Shown here: positions 57,045 to 64,000 of the stretch, in pieces | Position numbering within the stretch: position 1 is the first letter of the stretch | How the letters are laid out: each line of letters opens with the position of its first letter | DNA from: Hymenobacter citatus | GTDB lineage: Bacteria; Bacteroidota; Bacteroidia; Cytophagales; Hymenobacteraceae | DNA: 64,000 nt | Assembly: GCF_014333615.1 (NCBI RefSeq) | Contig: NZ_JACSCY010000020.1 | Coordinates: forward strand, 16,997 to 80,996 | Reading direction: 5' to 3' | Program-made: the position numbers and the translations under genes | Notes under the pieces: model-generated | Database searches by the model: none | What the model was told of the DNA's origin: nothing | Seen by the model: only the letters and a program-made list of their open reading frames with translations

Positions 57045-57728
57045 TTAGCTAAACAAGCCCGGCTGCGCTACCTTCAACTGTGCAATAACCGTTTGGCCAC
57101 CTTTCACCTTTTCGCCTAGCCCTACCTTCAGCTCTGTGTCCAGCGGCACGAAGATGTCGACGCGGGAGCCGAACTTGATGAAGCCGAACTCCTCGCCCTG
57201 GTTTACCTCGTCGCCTTCGTTTACATACCACACAATGCGGCGGGCCATGGCGCCGGCAATCTGCCGGAACAGCACAAACGGCCCCGCATCAGACTCTACT
57301 ACTACCGTGGTACGCTCGTTTTTGGTGCTGCTCTTGGGGTGCCACGCCACCAGGTAGTTGCCGGGGTGGTAGCGGAAGTAGCGCACAATACCCGAAATAG
57401 GATTGCGGGTGATGTGCACGTTGATGGGCGACATGAAAATGCTGATCTGCTTGCGCATATCATCGAAATACTCGCCTTCGTGCACGTCTTCAATCACCAC
57501 TACCTTACCATCGGCGGGGGCAATGAGCAGGTCTTCGTGGGTGAGCAGGTTGCGGAAGGGGCTGCGGAAGAATTGCAGCAGCAGCAGGAAAACAATAACG
57601 GAGATACCCGCAAAAATCTGGTTGAACAGCAGGTGCCGCTCATTCACGCGGAAGAGCAACAGGTTGACGGCCAGCAAGGCCAGCAACGTAAAGAATAGAA
57701 TACGTCGTCCTTCTTTGTGAATCTTCAT
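57045..57728 (-). CDS. psd: Phosphatidylserine decarboxylase
   Basis: Makes phosphatidylethanolamine from phosphatidylserine at the inner membrane. Short type of 227 residues with two N-terminal helices (ILFFTLLALLAVNLLLFRV, FAGISVIVFLLLLQFF), PADGKVVVIEDVHEGEYF, SIFMSPINVHITRNPISG, and the self-cleavage site FGSRVDIFVP with G187-S188 that yields the pyruvoyl group. The stop is in frame with FGSRVD about 40 residues before the end, as in the family. A minus-strand TATCTTTG promoter box lies about 125 bases upstream. Confidence 0.95.
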   Translation of the reverse strand: MKIHKEGRRILFFTLLALLAVNLLLFRVNERHLLFNQIFAGISVIVFLLLLQFFRSPFRNLLTHEDLLIAPADGKVVVIEDVHEGEYFDDMRKQISIFMSPINVHITRNPISGIVRYFRYHPGNYLVAWHPKSSTKNERTTVVVESDAGPFVLFRQIAGAMARRIVWYVNEGDEVNQGEEFGFIKFGSRVDIFVPLDTELKVGLGEKVKGGQTVIAQLKVAQPGLFS

Positions 57729-57851
57729 AATATCACAGATTGTGCAGAGTGGGCTGATTTCGCAGCGTTAGCGTTGGCAGACCAAGGCAGCAGGGCAGCG
57801 GGCGTTTGGGGTAGGAAATGGAGAGAGGGGCAAAATAGGCTAAATCCTTCA

Positions 57852-57884
57852 CAAAGATAGCCCGGCCGAAACGGTCCGGGCTAT
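57852..57884 (-). promoter_or_regulatory. Candidate psd promoter with overlapping hairpin
   Basis: On the minus strand TATCTTTG (57852-57859) matches the TAnnTTTG element exactly. A 9-bp stem atagcccgg (57857-57865) with ccgggctat (57876-57884) overlaps it. The hairpin could be an operator or a transcript-end structure of an upstream unit. Confidence 0.4.
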
Positions 57885-57985
57885 TCTTACACACAAATAT
57901 AAACGTATGGCTATAGGGACGGCAGCACGCCGTCGAAGGTTGCGTCACCCTTTTAAAGCTTATTTGAACAAGCCAGAAGGGAAAA

Positions 57986-58090
57986 CCAGAACGTCATGCT
58001 GAGCCTGTCGAAGCATCTCGCGTGCTGATGGCAGATACTATCTATCGTCAGCACGCGAGATGCTTCGACAGGCTCAGCATGACGTTCTGG
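57986..58090. repeat. Perfect 43-bp-stem inverted repeat downstream of gdh
   Basis: Arms 57986-58028 and 58048-58090 match without error over 43 bases, loop 19 bases. The arm reads ccagaacgtcatgctgagcc and continues with a tgtcgaagcatctcgcgtg block. It ends 10 bases before the stop of the glutamate dehydrogenase gene. It is a variant of the tcatcctgagc family with a different inner block (atgctgagcctgtcgaagca). Confidence 0.95.
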
Positions 58091-58100
58091 ATAGCACCTT

Positions 58101-59390
58101 TTAGTACGCGCCGCGGAATTTGTACGTCTGAGCTACCTTGTCGATGGCCACCACGTAGGCGGCAATGCGCATGGGCACTTCGTGCTTTTGGGCTACGGCG
58201 TATACCTTCTCGAAGGCTTCGGTCATGATGCGGCTGGCGCGCTCAATCACCATCTGCTCGCTCCACTTATAGCCCTGGCGGTTCTGAATCCACTCGAAGT
58301 AGGAAACCGTCACGCCGCCGGAGTTGGCCAGGATATCGGGCACCACCAAAATTCCCTTCTCATTGATGATGGGGTCGGCGGAGGCGGAGGTAGGGCCGTT
58401 GGCGCCTTCCACAATCAGCTTGGCCTTGATATCGTGGGCGTTGTGCTCGGTGATGACGTCCTCCACGGCGGCGGGCACCAGCATGTCTACGTCCGAAATC
58501 AGCAGATCGTCGGGGTCCATGGGGGTAGCGCCCGTGAAGCCTTCCAGGCGGCCTTTGTGCGCGTTTTTGTAGGCAATGGCCTCGTCGATGTCAATGCCGT
58601 CTTCGTTCCAATAGGCGCCGCTGATGTCGCTTACGCCTTTAATTTTCACGCCTTTCTCGTTGAGCAGCTTTGCGGCCCATGAGCCTACATTGCCAAAGCC
58701 CTGCACCACGGCGGTGGTGTTTTCGGGCTTCATGCCCAGCTTAGCCAGCGCCGCAATGGCCGATACCATCACGCCGCGGCCGGTGGCCTCTACCCTACCC
58801 AGCGAACCGCCCAGTACTAGGGGCTTGCCCGTTACCACAGCCGGCGACGTCTTACCGGAGGTCTTGGAGTATTCGTCCATCAGCCAGGCCATTTCGCGGG
58901 GACCGGTGCCCATGTCGGGGGCAGGAATGTCTTTGTCGGGGCCGAACACGTCTTTCAGGGCCAGCGTGTAGCCGCGGGTGAGGCGCTCAATTTCGCCGGC
59001 GCTCATGGTGGTCGGGTCGCAGATGATGCCGCCCTTGGCGCCACCATACGGAATGTCGACTACGGCGCATTTCCAGGTCATCCAAGCGGCCAGGGCTTTC
59101 ACCTCGTCGAGGTGCACGTGGGTGTCGTAGCGGATGCCGCCTTTGCTGGGGCCCAGGATGGTGTTGTGCACCACGCGGTAGCCTTCAAATACGCGCACCT
59201 GCCCGTTGTCCATCGTGACAGGGATACTGACAATCACCTGCTTATCAGGCGCTTTCAGCACGTTATAAGTTTGTTCGTCGAGCCCGAGGATGTTGGCCGC
59301 TACGTTGAAGCGCGACATCATGGACTCAAGCGGGTTTTCGCGGTCCACAATCGGGGCCGGCTCTTTGTACACCGTGGTCAGAACTGCCAT
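58101..59390 (-). CDS. Glutamate/leucine/phenylalanine/valine dehydrogenase family protein
   Basis: Amino-acid dehydrogenase of 429 residues, most likely glutamate dehydrogenase. The N-terminal dimerisation/substrate domain has VFEGYRVVHNTILGPSKGG and the catalytic lysine in LAAWMTWKCAVVDIPYGGAKGGI; the Rossmann domain has TAVVQGFGNVGSWAAKLL. C-terminal elements (ANSGGVTVSYFEWIQNRQGYKW) fit the hexameric bacterial class. The ATG at 59390 (MAVLTTVYKEPAPIV) is chosen over a frame opening at 59468. A TACCTTTG box lies 87 bases upstream. It catalyses reversible deamination to 2-oxoglutarate and ammonia. Confidence 0.94.
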   Translation of the reverse strand: MAVLTTVYKEPAPIVDRENPLESMMSRFNVAANILGLDEQTYNVLKAPDKQVIVSIPVTMDNGQVRVFEGYRVVHNTILGPSKGGIRYDTHVHLDEVKALAAWMTWKCAVVDIPYGGAKGGIICDPTTMSAGEIERLTRGYTLALKDVFGPDKDIPAPDMGTGPREMAWLMDEYSKTSGKTSPAVVTGKPLVLGGSLGRVEATGRGVMVSAIAALAKLGMKPENTTAVVQGFGNVGSWAAKLLNEKGVKIKGVSDISGAYWNEDGIDIDEAIAYKNAHKGRLEGFTGATPMDPDDLLISDVDMLVPAAVEDVITEHNAHDIKAKLIVEGANGPTSASADPIINEKGILVVPDILANSGGVTVSYFEWIQNRQGYKWSEQMVIERASRIMTEAFEKVYAVAQKHEVPMRIAAYVVAIDKVAQTYKFRGAY

Positions 59391-59476
59391 GGAAGTAAGA
59401 AAAAAAGGTGGGTGGGTAGGAAAACGCGGCGCCTCGTTGCTGGGGGCTGAGGCGACACGGGGCAACAATAAGGCCG

Positions 59477-59484
59477 CAAAGGTA
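59477..59484 (-). promoter_or_regulatory. Candidate -7 box of the glutamate dehydrogenase promoter
   Basis: TACCTTTG on the minus strand, followed by CGG, matching the boxes upstream of asnS and the nucleotide-sugar cluster. Confidence 0.5.
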
Positions 59485-59515
59485 GCGGAATGATGAAGCT
59501 GTAAAAGACATACGC

Positions 59516-59561
59516 AAAGCGCCGGGCGGAGGGGCTATATACCCCCTCCGCCCGGCGCTTT
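59516..59561 (-). terminator. Terminator after cdsA
   Basis: Near-perfect 19-bp stem (59516-59534 with 59543-59561) of very GC-rich sequence with A/T edges, lying 14 bases downstream of the cdsA stop on the minus strand. Confidence 0.9.
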
Positions 59562-59574
59562 ATATCACGGACTC

Positions 59575-60468
59575 TTATCCGAATAGAAGCTGCACTACCA
59601 CCAGCACCGGCACCACAAACAGAAAGGCATCGAACCGGTCGAGCAGGCCGCCGTGGCCGGGCATGATGCGCCCGGAGTCCTTCACATCCACGCTGCGCTT
59701 GAGCATGGACTCGGCCAAGTCGCCCAGCGGCCCGAACACAGCTACTACGGCGGCGGCTACCAGGCGGGTAGTCAGCGACATTTCGGGCAGCAGAAAGCCC
59801 AGTGCCCAGCCCATGCCCAGTGTCAGCAGAAAGCCGCCCGCGGCACCTTCCCAGGTTTTGCCGGGCGAGATTTTGGGTGCCAGCTTGTGCTTACCGAAGG
59901 TTTTGCCAGCGGCATAGGCGCCGATATCGGAGCACCATACCAGCAGCAGCAGGCCGAAAATGCGGCGGTAGTCATAGCCGCTGTCCGTAAAAGCCAAGGC
60001 ATTCAACAAGCTCATGGGTAGACTCACGTAGAGCAGGCCTAACAGGGCTACCCCTACATTGGCAAACGGCGCCAAGCCCTTGTTCTCGCGGGGCCATGCA
60101 ACCATTTCGCGCAGAATGAGGATGACGGGTAAGACAATCAGGACTGCAACAACACCAGCAGACATGTTTTTCAACAGATCAAACCCCTCTCCTACCACTA
60201 CGTTGAACTCTACCCCTAATGATCCAACTACATTACCTGCCGCCACTACCCCTAGTACACCCGCAAAAATTACTATGCTAATGCCACCGCATAAAAGAGC
60301 CGCCGGCTTGTAGCCCGCTTTGCGCATCATGCGGTAAAACTCCCACAGCATCCGCATCTGCACCAGCCCGAAGAAAACGGCAAACGTCCAGGCGCTGTAC
60401 CAGATACTGAACAGCAGCGCCACAGCGCCCAGCACACCGTAGAGGATGCGCTGCGTTAGGTTGGACAT
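59575..60468 (-). CDS. cdsA: Phosphatidate cytidylyltransferase
   Basis: Makes CDP-diacylglycerol from phosphatidate and CTP at the inner membrane. From the ATG at 60468 (MSNLTQRILYGVLGAV) it has 297 residues and eight or so helices. The signature lies in the last third: LLLVWCSDIGAYAAGKTFGK, KLAPKISPGKTWEGAAGGF, and KRSVDVKDSGRIMPGHGGLLDRFD (in parts). A TTG at 60516 would add a 16-residue Pro/Lys-rich leader. A separate psd gene lies 2 kb downstream, so two phospholipid steps are close but not in one operon. Confidence 0.93.
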   Translation of the reverse strand: MSNLTQRILYGVLGAVALLFSIWYSAWTFAVFFGLVQMRMLWEFYRMMRKAGYKPAALLCGGISIVIFAGVLGVVAAGNVVGSLGVEFNVVVGEGFDLLKNMSAGVVAVLIVLPVILILREMVAWPRENKGLAPFANVGVALLGLLYVSLPMSLLNALAFTDSGYDYRRIFGLLLLVWCSDIGAYAAGKTFGKHKLAPKISPGKTWEGAAGGFLLTLGMGWALGFLLPEMSLTTRLVAAAVVAVFGPLGDLAESMLKRSVDVKDSGRIMPGHGGLLDRFDAFLFVVPVLVVVQLLFG

Positions 60469-60604
60469 CGGTTTTTTACCGGTAGGATTGGTGGGAGAAG
60501 GAGTAGCGTCGGCCAAGGGTAGGAAGAGATAAGGGAGAGAATAGCCGTCGGCTAAGCAAGAATAATGCGCGAGAATAGCCCGTAGCGAATATCCGGAAGA
60601 TGTC

Positions 60605-61654
60605 CTAGTCGCGGTAGCGGCCCACGTCTACGCCGTCGCGGCCCAGGGTGCGGGCAGCGGCCGGAGTCGGCGCCGCTTCTGGCGATGCCACCGTCACGCC
60701 TTTGCCCCCCAGCGTACGCAGTTGGGTAGGGCCGGTTTCATCGGTGAGGTGCTCGTGCAGCCAGTACAGCAGGCCGGCCGTAACGAGTAAAGAGGCCAGC
60801 ACCCAGGGCCAGGGCATGGCCTCGTTGGCGTCGGGGTCGAGCTCGGGGCTCACCCATTGGCGCTGTTGCCAATAGAGCAGGAGTAGCTGACTGAAGTTTT
60901 GGGTGAAGTGCGCTGCCATCGGCACCAAAATATTGCCGCTCCACTCATACAAATAGCCCAGCAGCAGCCCCAACACAAAACGAGGCACAAACCCAAAGAA
61001 CTGTAAGTGAATGGCGCTGAAAATGAAGGCCGCCAGCCACACGCCCACGTGCCGCGATGCGAAGCTTTGCACCAGATTGCGCTGTATCACCCCCCGAAAC
61101 ACCAGCTCTTCGCTGATGGCCGGCACTATGGCAATAACCAGCACGCCTATCCAGAAGCGCAGCGGCGAGTTGAAATTGGTGAGGGCTTTGGTGAGGGCTT
61201 GCGCCTGATCTTCCTTCTCCTTTGCCCATACCTCTACGCCGTGCAGCGCGTCGGGCAGGTGTGCCTGGGCATTCCAGGCAATGAGGGTCGTCATGAGGGG
61301 TAAGCTGGCGATGACCAGCAGAGCCGCCATCAGCAGCCACAGGCCAGGCACCGGGCGGCGCGGGGCAAAGTACTCGGCAACATGATAACCGGTGAGCTTC
61401 ACCAGCATCAGCGCCGCTCCTCCAAAGCTCAGGAAGAGCACCAGCCCTTGAGCAAACATCGACAATGCCCACCCCTGCGGGTAACGCTCGGGCTGCTGCA
61501 TCACGTTGCCGATCTGCTGAAAGTTGATGCCAAAGGCCAGGTTGCTGACGGAGGCAATGAAAAACCACGCCACGCAAAAGCCCACAAACAACAGGACGAC
61601 CAGCAGAATCAGGTTGGCAATGGGCGGCAAACGGTTGGGTAGGAAACCTTTCAT
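60605..61654 (-). CDS. CPBP-family intramembrane metalloprotease
   Basis: Membrane protease of the CAAX/bacteriocin-processing (CPBP, Abi) family with 349 residues and about eight helices. The four conserved motifs are present: E182-E183 with R187 in SEELVFRGVIQR, H216 in FIFSAIHLQFFG, and H249 in VPMAAHFTQN. The C-terminal tail after helix 8 is a Pro/Ala-rich, unstructured cytoplasmic extension ending in VDVGRYRD. It shares its strand with cdsA, which follows 136 bases downstream. Substrate unknown. Confidence 0.92.
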   Translation of the reverse strand: MKGFLPNRLPPIANLILLVVLLFVGFCVAWFFIASVSNLAFGINFQQIGNVMQQPERYPQGWALSMFAQGLVLFLSFGGAALMLVKLTGYHVAEYFAPRRPVPGLWLLMAALLVIASLPLMTTLIAWNAQAHLPDALHGVEVWAKEKEDQAQALTKALTNFNSPLRFWIGVLVIAIVPAISEELVFRGVIQRNLVQSFASRHVGVWLAAFIFSAIHLQFFGFVPRFVLGLLLGYLYEWSGNILVPMAAHFTQNFSQLLLLYWQQRQWVSPELDPDANEAMPWPWVLASLLVTAGLLYWLHEHLTDETGPTQLRTLGGKGVTVASPEAAPTPAAARTLGRDGVDVGRYRD

Positions 61655-61677
61655 AGCAGTTGGGGGTCTGAGGTAGA

Positions 61678-61769
61678 GTCTTGGGGTCTTGGGAGCTTAG
61701 GGTCTTGGTTGTTCTGCAATTGTTTGTGAGAACATCAACCAAGACCCTAAGCTCCCAAGACCCCAAGAC
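61678..61769. repeat. Perfect 34-bp-stem inverted repeat between CPBP protease and dusB
   Basis: Arms 61678-61711 and 61736-61769 match perfectly over 34 bases, loop 24 bases. The arm is made of gtcttggggtcttgggagct and a tagggtcttggttg block, a third repeat family unlike the gtgaaatggtgag type. Divergent gene starts lie on both sides, so a simple terminator role is unlikely. Confidence 0.95.
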
Positions 61770-61811
61770 CCTAATAGTTGTAAATTTGCGCAAAATCCTG
61801 TTATAGCTGCC

Positions 61812-62801
61812 GTGGTACACATTCGCGACCTTGCCCTTCCTGATTTCCCCCTACTGCTCGCCCCCATGGAGGACGTATCGGACCCGCCGTTTCGGGCCGT
61901 GTGCAAGGCCAATGGGGCCGATTTGATGTATACGGAGTTTATCTCGTCGGAAGGCCTGATACGCGACGCGGCCAAGAGCCGGCAGAAGCTGGACGTGTTC
62001 GACTACGAGCGACCCATTGGCATTCAGCTGTTTGGCTCCGATGTGGATACCATGGGCGAGTGCGCCCGCATCAGCACCCACGCCGGCCCTGATCTTATCG
62101 ACATCAACTACGGCTGCCCCGTGAAGCAGGTAGCCTGCCGCGGTGCCGGCGCCGCCCTCCTCCGCGACATCCCCAAAATGGTGGAAATGACGGCCGCCGT
62201 GGTGCGCAACACGCCCCTACCCGTGACGGTGAAAACCCGCCTCGGCTGGGACGACACCACCAAAAACGTGGAGGATGTGGCCGAGCGCCTGCAAGACATT
62301 GGCATTGAAGCCCTCACCATCCACGGCCGCACCCGCGTGCAGATGTACAAGGGCGAGGCCGATTGGGAGCTGATTGGCAAAATCAAGAACAATCCGCGCA
62401 TCAAAATCCCGATTTTTGGCAACGGCGACATCGACTCGCCCCAGAAAGCCGTGGAGTACAAAAACCGCTACGGCGTAGACGGCGTGATGATTGGCCGCGC
62501 CAGCATCGGCTACCCCTGGATTTTTCGCGAAATCAAGCACTACGTGGCCACCGGCGAGCTACTGGCGCCGCCCACCGTGGAGGAGCGCGTGGCCATGTGC
62601 CGCATGCACTTCGAGAAAAGCCTGGAATGGAAGGGCCAGCGGGCCGGCATCTTCGAGATGCGCCGCCACTACGCCCAGTATTTCCGCGGCCTGGAAGGCG
62701 CCAAGCAGTGGCGCACCCGCCTGGTAGACACCAACGAGCCCGACGAAGTGCGCGCCATCATGGACGAAATCATTGCCGCCGAGCCGGTTTTGGTGGGGTA
62801 G
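61812..62801 (+). CDS. dusB: tRNA-dihydrouridine synthase
   Basis: FMN-dependent enzyme that reduces uridine in tRNA D-loops. The 329 residues carry LLLAPMEDVSDPPFRAVCK at the start, the active-site motif DINYGCPVKQVACRGAGAAL with the conserved Cys of GCP at 102, the FMN phosphate-binding segment NGDIDSPQKAVEYKN and DGVMIGRASIGYPWIF. The start is a GTG at 61812; it directly precedes the family's N-terminus and no ATG lies nearby upstream. Its stop is 13 bases from a long inverted repeat. Confidence 0.95.
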   Translation: MVHIRDLALPDFPLLLAPMEDVSDPPFRAVCKANGADLMYTEFISSEGLIRDAAKSRQKLDVFDYERPIGIQLFGSDVDTMGECARISTHAGPDLIDINYGCPVKQVACRGAGAALLRDIPKMVEMTAAVVRNTPLPVTVKTRLGWDDTTKNVEDVAERLQDIGIEALTIHGRTRVQMYKGEADWELIGKIKNNPRIKIPIFGNGDIDSPQKAVEYKNRYGVDGVMIGRASIGYPWIFREIKHYVATGELLAPPTVEERVAMCRMHFEKSLEWKGQRAGIFEMRRHYAQYFRGLEGAKQWRTRLVDTNEPDEVRAIMDEIIAAEPVLVG

Positions 62802-62813
62802 TGTTTTTACTTC

Positions 62814-62947
62814 TGTCATCCTGAGCGCAACGCAGTGGAGCGAAGGACCTTATCACGCTAGAACGGCTCGCAGCAGATAGTATCTAACGCCTGCTTGTTC
62901 TACTGTCATAAGGTCCTTCGCTCCACTGCGTTGCACTCAGGATGACA
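62814..62947. repeat. 39-bp-stem inverted repeat between dusB and the EamA gene
   Basis: Arms 62814-62852 and 62909-62947 match over 39 bases with one or two mismatches, loop 56 bases. It contains only the inner tcatcctgagc...gaaggacctta block, with cgcaacgcagtggag between the two motifs. Confidence 0.93.
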
Positions 62948-62961
62948 CTCTTTTCTTCCTC

Positions 62962-63918
62962 ATGCCTTCCCCTACCCCACCCGCCACTATAGCCGCCCCG
63001 GCTCCACCTGCCACCCAATCGCCGGAGCCGCCTATTCCGCTTTCGGCGTGGGTGCTGTTGCTGGTGCTGGCTACGATTTGGGGCACTTCGTTTATCTTGA
63101 TGAAGAAGGGTTTAGCGGTGTTTTCGCCGCTGGAGCTGGGCGCCACGCGCGTGACAGTGGCGGCGCTGTTGCTACTGCCGTTTGCGTTGCGGCATGTGGG
63201 CAAGGTAGAGAAGTCGCGCTTCAAGTGGTTGCTGCTGAGTGGGGTAGTAGGCACGCTGATTCCGGCCTTCCTATTTGCCTACGCCGAAACGCGTCTGGCC
63301 TCAGGGCTGGCGGGCGTGCTCAATGCCCTCACGGCGGTGTTCACGCTGGTGGTAGGCGCACTGTTTTTCGGGCAGCGCCTCACGGGGCTGCGGGTACTGG
63401 GCATCGGGCTGGGCCTTGCGGGCACAGTGGTGCTGATGGTGCTGGGCGGCAGCGGCGGTGCGGCTACTCCGGCCGGGGAAGGCAACGCGTGGTACGGGCT
63501 TTATATCGTGCTGGCTACCATTGGCTACGGGGTGAGCGTCAACGTGATTAAGCACCATTTGCAAGGCATTCCGCCGGTGGCCGTTACGGGGCTGTTGCTG
63601 CTGTTCATCGGTGGGCCTGCCGTGGTATTTCTACTACTGGGCACCGATTTTCTGCATAAGCTAGCCACGGCACTAGGTGCCTGGACTGCCTTTGGCTATA
63701 TCGCTCTACTTGCTACCCTCAGCACGGCCGTAGCCATGGTGTTGTTTAACAAGCTTATTCATCAATCCACGGCGCTCTTCGCATCCTCTAACACCTACCT
63801 GATACCCGTTGTAGCGTTGGGCTGGGGCGTACTCGATGGCGAATCATTCAACCTGTGGCACGTGCTGGGCATGGTGATTATTCTGGTAAGCGTGGCAATT
63901 ATCCACCGGGCGAGGTAA
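62962..63918 (+). CDS. EamA/DMT-family transporter
   Basis: Ten-helix drug/metabolite exporter of 318 residues with two EamA repeats. The first has the family segment LVLATIWGTSFILMKKGLAVFSPLE and GTLIPAFLFAYAETRLASG, the second VNVIKHHLQGIPPVAVTG and LALSTAVAMVLFNKLIHQS. The N-terminus is a Pro/Ala-rich cytoplasmic stretch (MPSPTPPATIAAPAPPATQ). Substrate unknown; such proteins export amino acids, purines or nucleotide precursors. It begins 14 bases after the preceding inverted repeat and is followed by a further repeat. Confidence 0.9.
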   Translation: MPSPTPPATIAAPAPPATQSPEPPIPLSAWVLLLVLATIWGTSFILMKKGLAVFSPLELGATRVTVAALLLLPFALRHVGKVEKSRFKWLLLSGVVGTLIPAFLFAYAETRLASGLAGVLNALTAVFTLVVGALFFGQRLTGLRVLGIGLGLAGTVVLMVLGGSGGAATPAGEGNAWYGLYIVLATIGYGVSVNVIKHHLQGIPPVAVTGLLLLFIGGPAVVFLLLGTDFLHKLATALGAWTAFGYIALLATLSTAVAMVLFNKLIHQSTALFASSNTYLIPVVALGWGVLDGESFNLWHVLGMVIILVSVAIIHRAR

Positions 63919-64000
63919 AGAGGTGAAATGGTGAAGTTGTGAGTTTGTGAATGGTAGAAAAGTGCGTGTCATCCTGAGCGGAGCGAAGGACCTTATCACG
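63919..64000. repeat. Left arm of another composite inverted repeat (cut by window end)
   Basis: After the EamA stop the sequence reads ggtgaaatggtgaagttgtg, then gtgtcatcctgagc and gaaggaccttatcacg, the outer and inner blocks of the family seen at 13813-14012 and 40856-41028. The other arm would lie beyond the window. Confidence 0.8.

Noticed and set aside
61945..62801. Second smaller frames overlapping dusB on both strands
   Set aside because: dusB has the complete family motif set over its full length; the others have none.

Overview
The window looks like chromosomal DNA of a Bacteroidota bacterium of the Hymenobacter type (Cytophagales). Supporting signs are a moderately high GC content, several TAnnTTTG promoter boxes, few Shine-Dalgarno sequences, a sigma-54 with a long acidic insert, a BlaI/M56 sensor pair, a FadL-like porin, OmpA/PD40 and discoidin-like surface proteins, the kynurenine route enzyme Kmo and the FloA/NfeD pair. 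The genus is inferred from gene content and protein style, not from a database comparison. No rRNA, tRNA, CRISPR array, prophage or complete transposase gene was seen.

Layout. 1-7.6 kb: the tail of a membrane protein, an AlkB-like dioxygenase, kynurenine 3-monooxygenase, a LytTR response regulator converging on a five-module hybrid histidine kinase, and a PAP2-like membrane protein. 7.8-13.8 kb: rpoN and asnS, then a GT-C-like membrane protein lying between two copies of the last 34 bases of asnS, then an SGNH hydrolase. 14-22 kb: an alpha-glucan module with a phosphorylase, two secreted GH13 enzymes and an MFS sugar transporter. The two GH13 genes are split by a small GxxExxY-nuclease gene bordered by inverted repeats. 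22-31.5 kb: a secreted M16 protease, a GT2/GT-C/GT2 polyprenyl-phosphate glycosylation cluster and a TonB-C lipoprotein. 31.7-33.6 kb: BlaI and an M56 peptidase that carries BamA-type POTRA domains. 33.7-47 kb: lipoproteins, a FadL-like porin, proS, nfeD-floA, an OmpA/PD40 protein, a 2OG-Fe oxygenase, a chromate transporter and a coiled-coil protein. 47-53.4 kb: a minus-strand nucleotide-sugar cluster (rfbA, a 4-epimerase, rfbB, galE, a UDP-sugar dehydrogenase, an acetyltransferase). 53.5-64 kb: housekeeping genes (prmC, ribD, fRMsr, psd, Glu dehydrogenase, cdsA, CPBP protease, dusB, an EamA exporter).

The most distinctive non-coding content is a set of long inverted repeats that fill intergenic gaps, often to within a few bases of the flanking stop codons, with stems up to 77 bp. 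Many are modular, with an outer gtgaaatggtgag-type block and an inner tcatcctgagc...gaaggacctt block. They sit between convergent genes and in four successive gaps of the nucleotide-sugar cluster.

The best candidates for something new are the BlaI / M56-POTRA / TonB-C lipoprotein locus, the apparent cargo insertion behind asnS, the GxxExxY inverted-repeat element, and the hairpin family.
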